Shown piece after piece: positions 58,430 through 64,000 of a DNA stretch of 64,000 nt. The DNA lies in contig NZ_LSSW01000030.1 in the NCBI RefSeq assembly GCF_001567565.1, forward strand, positions 186,001 to 250,000. Direction: 5' to 3'. A program made the translations under genes and the position numbers. Every line of letters begins with the position of its first letter. The stretch's first letter is position 1. This DNA is from Ectopseudomonas composti. Its GTDB lineage: Bacteria; Pseudomonadota; Gammaproteobacteria; Pseudomonadales; Pseudomonadaceae. The notes under the pieces were generated by a model that saw only the letters and a program-made list of their open reading frames with translations, was not told where the DNA came from and made no database searches.

Positions 58430-59218
58430 CTATATCGAAAGAACTTCGGCCTCTTCATTCAACAAAATCGGCAATACTCGACGAAGTTGCGCCGCCTCCC
58501 CGCTGCTCCAGTAGCGCGTCGGCTGCGCCGCCTCAGTGGCCAGCAGGTCGTGCTGTGCGAGCAGGCGCTGCAGTTGACGCGCCACGGCCGCGCCGGTGTC
58601 GATGAGGGTCACCGAAGGTGGTACCAGCTCACCCAGCAGCGGACGCAGAAAGGGATAGTGGGTGCAACCGAGAATCAGCGTGTCACAACCCTCGACCAAC
58701 AGCGGCGTGACGTAGCCCTGCAGCAGCTCACGCGTCGCCGCCGCCTGCAGCTCGCCGGCCTCGATGCACTCCACCAGCCCCGGACAGGGCTGGGTGATCA
58801 CCCGCGCATCATTGGCGAAGCGATCGAGCAGCGCGGCGAACCTGGCGCTCTTGAGCGTGCCGGTGGTCGCCAGCACGCCAACCACACCACTGCGGGTCGC
58901 CGCGGCAGCCGGCTTGACCGCAGGCTCCATGCCGACGATGGGCAGGTTCGGGTAAAGCTCGCGCAACTCGGCAGCGGCTGCCGCGGTCGCGGTATTGCAG
59001 GCCAGCACCAATGCCTTGGCGCCCTGCGCCAGCAGGTGCTCGGTGATCAGCACGCAGCGCTCGCGAATGTATTCCGGGGTTTTCTCGCCGTAGGGCACGT
59101 GACCGCTGTCCGCCACGTAGAGCAGTGTCTCGCTCGGTAGCAACTGGCGCATCTCGCGCAGTACCGACAGGCCACCGACGCCCGAGTCGAAAACGCCAAT
59201 CGGCGCGTTACTGGGCAT
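58430..59218 (-). CDS. murI: Glutamate racemase
   Basis: 262 residues from ATG 59218. Catalytic Cys74 (VLACNTATA) and Cys185 (ILGCTHYPF) with IGVFDSGVGGLSVLRE at the start. Supplies D-glutamate for peptidoglycan. Overlaps the moeB stop by 11 bases within the prmC-moeB-murI run. Confidence 0.95.
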   Translation of the reverse strand: MPSNAPIGVFDSGVGGLSVLREMRQLLPSETLLYVADSGHVPYGEKTPEYIRERCVLITEHLLAQGAKALVLACNTATAAAAAELRELYPNLPIVGMEPAVKPAAAATRSGVVGVLATTGTLKSARFAALLDRFANDARVITQPCPGLVECIEAGELQAAATRELLQGYVTPLLVEGCDTLILGCTHYPFLRPLLGELVPPSVTLIDTGAAVARQLQRLLAQHDLLATEAAQPTRYWSSGEAAQLRRVLPILLNEEAEVLSI

Positions 59219-59960
59219 CGCCACAAACACCGCAGGCCGGGTCGCGCTTGACCCGCAACTCGCGAAAACGCGTGCCCAGTGCGTCGATCAGCAGCAGGCG
59301 CCCCACCAGCGGCTCGCCGAATCCCGCCAGCAGCTTGAGCGCCTCCAGCGCCTGCAGGCTGCCCACCAGCCCCACCAGCGGGCCGACCACGCCGGCCTCG
59401 CTGCAGGTCAGCTCGGCCTCGCTGCCATGGCCATAGAGGCAGTGGTAGCAGGGGCTGGTCGCATTGCGCGGATCGAATACCGAGAGCTGCCCTTCCAGGC
59501 GGATCGCCGCACCGGAAACCAGCGGTTTGCCCGCCGCGACGCAAGCAGCGTTGACCGCTTCACGGGTGGAGAAATTGTCCGAGCAGTCCAGCACCAGATC
59601 GACGCCAGCGACAGCAGCAGCCAGCGAATCGGCGTCCAGCGCCTGGCGGTGTGGCACCAACCTGACCTGCGGATTGATCGCCGCCAGACGCGCCATGGCC
59701 GAATCCACCTTGGCCTGGCCGATGCTGGCGGTGTCGTGAGCGATCTGCCGCTGCAGGTTGGTCAGATCCACCGTATCGAAGTCGGCCAGGTGCAATTCGC
59801 CGACACCGGCCGCCGCCAGGTACAGCGCCACGGGCGAACCCAGCCCGCCCACGCCGACGATCAGCACGCGGCCCTGTTTCAGGCGCAGCTGGCCTTCTAC
59901 ATCGATCTGTTTCAGCAGGATCTGCCGACTGTAACGCAGCAGTTCATCATCGCTCAGCAT
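59208..59960 (-). CDS. moeB: ThiF/MoeB-type adenylyltransferase
   Basis: 250 residues from ATG 59960 (MLSDDELLRYSRQILL); a GTG at 59972 overlapping the prmC stop is possible. Nucleotide motif GVGGLGSPVALYLAAAGVG, and two CxxC pairs (CYHC and CGVC) for zinc. Activates the C-terminus of MoaD for molybdopterin synthesis; some members serve ThiS instead. Confidence 0.92.
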   Translation of the reverse strand: MLSDDELLRYSRQILLKQIDVEGQLRLKQGRVLIVGVGGLGSPVALYLAAAGVGELHLADFDTVDLTNLQRQIAHDTASIGQAKVDSAMARLAAINPQVRLVPHRQALDADSLAAAVAGVDLVLDCSDNFSTREAVNAACVAAGKPLVSGAAIRLEGQLSVFDPRNATSPCYHCLYGHGSEAELTCSEAGVVGPLVGLVGSLQALEALKLLAGFGEPLVGRLLLIDALGTRFRELRVKRDPACGVCGDAQ

Positions 59961-59964
59961 CTGA

Positions 59965-60798
59965 TCACTCACGGTCGAAACGTCCCAAACTGATGCGCTC
60001 GTGGCCGCCCAGGTCACGCCGGCTCGCGACCTCGGCGAAACCGCCGTCGCGTAGCAAGCTGCGCACATCCTCGGCCTGGTCGAAGCCATGCTCCAGCAAC
60101 AACCAGCCGCCGGCCAGCAGATGCTGCGGCGCTGCCCGGATGATCGCACGAATATCGTCCAGCCCGTCGCGGCCGGCGACCAGGGCGCTACTCGGCTCGA
60201 AACGCACATCCCCCTGGTCGAGGTGCTGGTCGTCGGCGCGAATATAGGGTGGATTGCTCAGGATCAGGCCATAGCGCTGCCCGGCCAAGGCGGAAAACCA
60301 GTGGCTGCGCACGAAGCGCGCGTTGTCCAGCTTCAGGCGCTGGCGATTGCGCTCGGCCAGGGCCACTGCCTCCTCGACGCGATCTACACCCGTCACCTGC
60401 CAGGCCGGACGCTCGCAGGCCAGGGCCAGGGCGATGGCGCCAGTCCCGGTGCCCAGATCCAGCGCTGCAAGCGGCGTAGCCGGCAGCAACTCAAGCGCGG
60501 CTTCCACCAGCAGCTCGGTGTCCGGACGCGGGATCAGGGTATGCGGCGCCACCTCAAGATCCAGGCTCCAGAAGCCCTGGTGACCAAGAATGTAGGCCAC
60601 CGGCTCGCCCTGGCGGCGGCGTTGCAAATTCGCCAGGAACGATGCCAGTTGCTCGCCATCGAGCTCGCGCTCCGGCCAGGTACGCAGGTAGCTGCGCGGC
60701 TTGCCCAGCGCAGCGGCCAGCAGCAGCTCCGCATCCAATCGCGGCGTGGGCGAGTCGGGCAGGTCAGCGCTGTTGAGCAGGGTTTCGATGGTGGCCAT
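59965..60798 (-). CDS. prmC: Release factor glutamine methyltransferase
   Basis: 277 residues from ATG 60798; an upstream in-frame ATG lies in the REP palindrome and is rejected. SAM motif DLGTGTG at 114-120 and catalytic NPPY at 182-185. Methylates the GGQ glutamine of release factors; encoded next to its substrate prfA, the usual order. Confidence 0.95.
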   Translation of the reverse strand: MATIETLLNSADLPDSPTPRLDAELLLAAALGKPRSYLRTWPERELDGEQLASFLANLQRRRQGEPVAYILGHQGFWSLDLEVAPHTLIPRPDTELLVEAALELLPATPLAALDLGTGTGAIALALACERPAWQVTGVDRVEEAVALAERNRQRLKLDNARFVRSHWFSALAGQRYGLILSNPPYIRADDQHLDQGDVRFEPSSALVAGRDGLDDIRAIIRAAPQHLLAGGWLLLEHGFDQAEDVRSLLRDGGFAEVASRRDLGGHERISLGRFDRE

Positions 60799-60807
60799 GG
60801 TGTTCTC

Positions 60808-60858
60808 GTAGCCCGGATGCAATCCGGGAAATCGGTCCCCGGATTGCATCCGGGCTAC
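60808..60858. repeat. REP-like palindrome between prfA and prmC
   Basis: Two perfectly complementary 21-base arms starting GTAGCCCGGATGC with a nine-base loop, right before the prmC start. Same element as at 30321-30380 and, half, at 13102. Confidence 0.85.
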
Positions 60859-60947
60859 GGTTCTTGAGCGGCGTAGGGTGGATCATGCTGCATCGCTCCA
60901 CCAACGGGAGGGTGGATGAAAAAAGCGTCATCCCCCCTACAGCGCTG

Positions 60948-62030
60948 TTAGTCCCCCAGCGCCGCCAACTGATCGGCCTGGTACTCGGCCAGCAGCGGTT
61001 CGATCACCGCTTCCACGCCGCCAGCGATCACTTCGTTGAGCGAATACAGGGTCAGGTTGATGCGGTGATCGGTCACCCGGCCCTGCGGGAAGTTGTAGGT
61101 GCGGATGCGCTCGGAACGGTCGCCGGAGCCCACCAGCAGCTTGCGCGTCTCGGAAATTTCCTTGTGCGCCGCCGCTTCCTGCTGGTCCTGCAGCTTGGCC
61201 GCCAGCCAGGCCATGGCCTTGGCTCGGTTCTTGTGCTGCGAGCGTTCTTCCTGGCACTCCACTACCGTGCCGGTAGGAATGTGGGTGATGCGGATCGCCG
61301 AGTCGGTGGTGTTGACGTGCTGACCACCGGCGCCGGAGCTGCGGTAGGTGTCCACACGCAGGTCGGCCGGGTTGATCTCGATGGCTGCCTGCTCGTCCGG
61401 CTCCGGCAACACCGCCACGGTGCAGGCCGAGGTGTGAATGCGCCCCTGGGATTCGGTTTCCGGCACGCGCTGCACACGATGCGCGCCAGACTCGAACTTG
61501 AGCTTGGCGTAGACGTTGTCGCCTTCGACGCGTGCGATCACTTCCTTGAAGCCGCCGTGTTCGCCCTCGTTGGCCGACAGCACCTCGACGCGCCAGCCCT
61601 GCTTCTCGGCATAACGCGAATACATGCGGAACAGGTCGCCTGAAAAAATCGCCGCCTCATCGCCGCCGGTGCCGGCACGAATCTCCAGGTAGACGTTGCG
61701 CCCGTCGTTGGGGTCCTTGGGCAGCAGCATGCGCTGCAGGCGATCCTCCAGACCGACCAGCGCTTCCTTGGCCTGGTCCACCTCCATCTCGGCCATCTCG
61801 CGCATATCCGGGTCGCTGTCCTTGAGCAGCGCCTGGGCACCTTCGAGGTCGCTCTGCACCTTGCGCAGCTCGCGGAAGGTGGCGATCACCGGTTCGATCT
61901 CGGCGTACTCCTTGGAGTAGGCGCGGAACTGCGTCTGCTTGGAAATCACCTCGGCATCGCCGAGCAGCGCCGTCAGTTCCTCGAAGCGGTCGCTGAGGTT
62001 GTCCAGCTTGTTCAACAGTGAAGCTTTCAT
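60948..62030 (-). CDS. prfA: Peptide chain release factor 1
   Basis: 360 residues. GGQ at 235-237 in GAGGQHVNTTDSA, and the stop-codon-reading tripeptide region near PET (190-192). Reads UAA and UAG. Its start overlaps the hemA stop by four bases; prmC follows after the REP element. Confidence 0.97.
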   Translation of the reverse strand: MKASLLNKLDNLSDRFEELTALLGDAEVISKQTQFRAYSKEYAEIEPVIATFRELRKVQSDLEGAQALLKDSDPDMREMAEMEVDQAKEALVGLEDRLQRMLLPKDPNDGRNVYLEIRAGTGGDEAAIFSGDLFRMYSRYAEKQGWRVEVLSANEGEHGGFKEVIARVEGDNVYAKLKFESGAHRVQRVPETESQGRIHTSACTVAVLPEPDEQAAIEINPADLRVDTYRSSGAGGQHVNTTDSAIRITHIPTGTVVECQEERSQHKNRAKAMAWLAAKLQDQQEAAAHKEISETRKLLVGSGDRSERIRTYNFPQGRVTDHRINLTLYSLNEVIAGGVEAVIEPLLAEYQADQLAALGD

Positions 62031-63307
62031 TGCAGACCTTTGTCCTGCGGCGCGCTCTCGTCGAGGGCGAACAATTCCTGGGCCAGGCTGAGCGCGTCGA
62101 CGCGCCCCTCGGCAGTGAGTTTCTTCATGCGCACGCTGGGTGCATGCAGCAGCTTGTTGGTCAGGCCCCGCGCCAGTTGCGCCAGCACGTCATCCGGGTT
62201 GCTGCCGTTGGCCAGCATGCGCTGCGCCTTGGCCAGTTCCTCGTCACGCAGGCGCTCGGCCTGCTGACGGTAGGCCTTGAGCACATCGACCGCTGCCAGC
62301 TCGCGCAGGCGCTGCATAAAGCCATCGGTGCCGGCGGCCACCAGCTCCTCGGCGGCCTGCGCCGCGCCCTGGCGGCTCTTGAGGTTTTCCTCGATGACCT
62401 CATGCAGGTCATCGACGGTATAGAGGTAAACGTCATCCAGCTCGCCCACCTGCGGCTCGATATCGCGCGGCACGGCGATGTCGACCATGAAGATCGGCTT
62501 GTGCTTGCGCTTTTTCAGCGCACTTTCCACCGCGCCCTTGCCGAGAATCGGCAGCTGGCTGGCGGTGGAACTGATGACGATGTCGCTGTGCACCAACTCA
62601 TCGGGAATGTCCGAGAGCAGCACGGCATGCGCGCCGAACTGCTCGGCCAACTGGCTGGCGCGCTCCAGCGTTCGGTTGGCGACGACGATGCGCTTGATGC
62701 CCTGGTCATGCAGATGGCGCGCCACCAGGCTGATGGTTTCGCCGGCGCCGATCAGCAGCGCCTGACTGCGGTGCAGGTCAGCGAAGATCTGCTTGGCCAG
62801 GCTCACCGCGGCGAAGGCCACGGACACCGGGTTCTCGCCGATGGCGGTATCGGTGCGCACGGTCTTGGCGGTGCTGAAGGTGGCCTGGAACAGACGCCCG
62901 AGCAGCGGCCCCACGGTGCCGGCCTCACGCGCCACGGCATAGGCGGACTTGAGCTGACCGAGAATCTGCGGCTCGCCGAGGACCATCGAGTCCAGCCCAC
63001 AGGCCACGCGCATCATGTGGCGCACCGCGTCGTCATCACTGTGCACGTAGGCACAGGCGCGTAGCTCGTCGATGCTCAGGCGATGGTAGTTGGCCAGCCA
63101 CTGCAGCACTTCATCGCTGCTCAGCTGATCCTGCTCCAGGTACAGCTCGCTGCGGTTGCAGGTAGAGAGGATCGCCGCCTCACGGCTGGGCGTCAGCCGG
63201 CACAGCTGCTGCAGGGCCTCGACCAGTTGCTCCGGAGTGAAAGCAACGCGCTCGCGCACCTCTACCGAGGCGGTCTTGTGGTTGATACCGAGGGCGATAA
63301 AGGCCAT
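62027..63307 (-). CDS. hemA: Glutamyl-tRNA reductase
   Basis: 426 residues from ATG 63307 (MAFIALGINHKTASVEVRE); the open frame upstream is not coding. Catalytic Cys50 in ILSTCNRSELY and NADPH fold LLIGAGETISLVARHL. First step of C5 haem synthesis. Heads the hemA-prfA-prmC-moeB-murI run and is divergent from the lipoprotein gene. Confidence 0.96.
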   Translation of the reverse strand: MAFIALGINHKTASVEVRERVAFTPEQLVEALQQLCRLTPSREAAILSTCNRSELYLEQDQLSSDEVLQWLANYHRLSIDELRACAYVHSDDDAVRHMMRVACGLDSMVLGEPQILGQLKSAYAVAREAGTVGPLLGRLFQATFSTAKTVRTDTAIGENPVSVAFAAVSLAKQIFADLHRSQALLIGAGETISLVARHLHDQGIKRIVVANRTLERASQLAEQFGAHAVLLSDIPDELVHSDIVISSTASQLPILGKGAVESALKKRKHKPIFMVDIAVPRDIEPQVGELDDVYLYTVDDLHEVIEENLKSRQGAAQAAEELVAAGTDGFMQRLRELAAVDVLKAYRQQAERLRDEELAKAQRMLANGSNPDDVLAQLARGLTNKLLHAPSVRMKKLTAEGRVDALSLAQELFALDESAPQDKGLQ

Positions 63308-63516
63308 GCAGGGTCGCTGAGGGGTAATACGAGAGCCGGCAATTGTCCTACTTCGCCCCGGAGAGAACAACTCCCGCGACCTATTGTCCCAATAGACAGT
63401 TCGCCGCATCGTCCTGGCCAGTGGGCTTGCTCAAAGGCTTGTGTCATGATGCCGCGAACGTCGCAGGGCACGAGCCAGCACGGCCCTCGCCCCGGAATAA
63501 CGCACGACAAGGCACT

Positions 63517-64000
63517 ATGAACAGACCCCTCGCGTTAGTTACCGCAATTGCTCTTCTCAGCGGCTGCCAAACCTTCGCCCCCAGCGAGCCGGATGGCACG
63601 CCACCGGTGCAGGAAGCCGACCAGACCACTCAGCTGCAACCGAGCGAATACGGCTCGTTCAGCCAGGAAACCCTGTTCGCCCTGCTCACCGCCGAGCTGG
63701 CCGGACAGCGCAACCGCTTCGACATCGCCCTCGGCAACTACGTGCAGCAGGCGCAGGCCACTGGCGATGCCGGCGTCGCCGAGCGTGCCTTCCGCATTGC
63801 CGAATACCTCGGCGCCGAGCAAGCGGCACTGGAAAGCGCGCTGATCTGGGCGACCAACGCGCCGAGCAACATCGACGCGCAACGTGCCGCCGCCGTGCAG
63901 CTGGCCCGCGCCGGCCGCTACGACGAATCCATGACCTACATGGAGCAGGTGCTGCAGCGCCAGGGCGATACGCACTTCGACTTCCTCGCCCTCTCCGCTG
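63517..64000 (+). CDS. TPR-repeat lipoprotein, C-terminus beyond the right edge
   Basis: 161 residues visible. Lipobox LSGC with Cys17, then helical TPR-like repeats (LFALLTAELAGQRNRFDIALGNYVQQAQATGDAGVAERAFRIAEYLG). In P. aeruginosa the gene divergent from hemA codes for a large TPR lipoprotein before lolB (from memory); the same is likely here. Outer-membrane attached; function unknown. Confidence 0.88.
   Translation, partial: MNRPLALVTAIALLSGCQTFAPSEPDGTPPVQEADQTTQLQPSEYGSFSQETLFALLTAELAGQRNRFDIALGNYVQQAQATGDAGVAERAFRIAEYLGAEQAALESALIWATNAPSNIDAQRAAAVQLARAGRYDESMTYMEQVLQRQGDTHFDFLALSA

Noticed and set aside
1..64000. tRNA, rRNA, insertion sequences, prophage and riboswitches
   Set aside because: I looked for cloverleaf-like sequences, transposase or integrase motifs and known conserved leader motifs, and saw none that I can support; a tRNAscan/Infernal run would be needed to exclude small RNAs.

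Overview
The window is a GC-rich bacterial chromosome segment with no prophage, transposase, CRISPR array, rRNA or tRNA that I can see. Gene content and order point to a Pseudomonas, most likely of the P. mendocina / P. oleovorans / P. alcaliphila group (the species is inference). Two blocks follow the gene order I remember from P. aeruginosa PAO1: 9.2-20 kb (olsA/olsB/usp/acpH/arsR/xenB, then an epimerase, argP/ACT/argO) and 45.3-64 kb (hemH to hemA plus the TPR lipoprotein gene). The arginine deiminase operon and putA lie between them. These synteny statements come from memory and were not searched.

Layout. 1-9 kb: a MalT-type LuxR regulator cut by the left edge, a DUF1329/DUF1302 envelope pair, a DUF805 membrane protein whose 5' end looks frameshifted, a phospholipase-D-type cardiolipin synthase, a secreted serine hydrolase and a di-iron/metallo-beta-lactamase-fold protein. 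9-20 kb: an acyl-CoA-dehydrogenase-like protein, the ornithine-lipid genes olsB and olsA, a tandem UspA protein with an Anr-like box, ACP phosphodiesterase, an ArsR/XenB pair, a coiled-coil membrane protein, a small gene behind a good sigma-54 promoter, and ArgP with the arginine exporter ArgO. 20-32 kb: small secreted proteins, trifunctional PutA, and arcDABC preceded by a clear Anr box. 32-45 kb: an orphan protein of atypical composition, Lpd, an MFS/thioesterase/TetR/SDR locus sharing four copies of one operator-like motif, an outer-membrane channel, transporters, lipoproteins and a zinc-ribbon protein.

45-58 kb holds the most interesting part. After hemH and an epimerase comes a set that looks light-controlled: a flavoprotein, a Trp-rich small protein, a DUF523/DUF1722 protein, a MerR regulator resembling class II LitR, DNA photolyase, then a tightly overlapping run of NTF2-like, SDR, FAD amine-oxidase-like, DUF1365, cyclopropane-fatty-acid-synthase-like and DUF2878 genes. 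Its promoter regions carry related TGTACA/TGTATA dyads. I infer one transcription unit joining DNA repair to modification of unsaturated membrane acyl chains. 58-64 kb: pagL, then murI-moeB-prmC-prfA-hemA on the minus strand and the start of a TPR lipoprotein gene.

Four copies of a 140-159 bp imperfect palindrome (9.0, 45.0, 46.3 and 47.5 kb) change sequence between copies while their two ends stay complementary within each copy. This is the best non-coding signal in the window. A second, REP-like palindrome (GTAGCCCGGAT...) occurs at 13.1, 30.3 and 60.8 kb.
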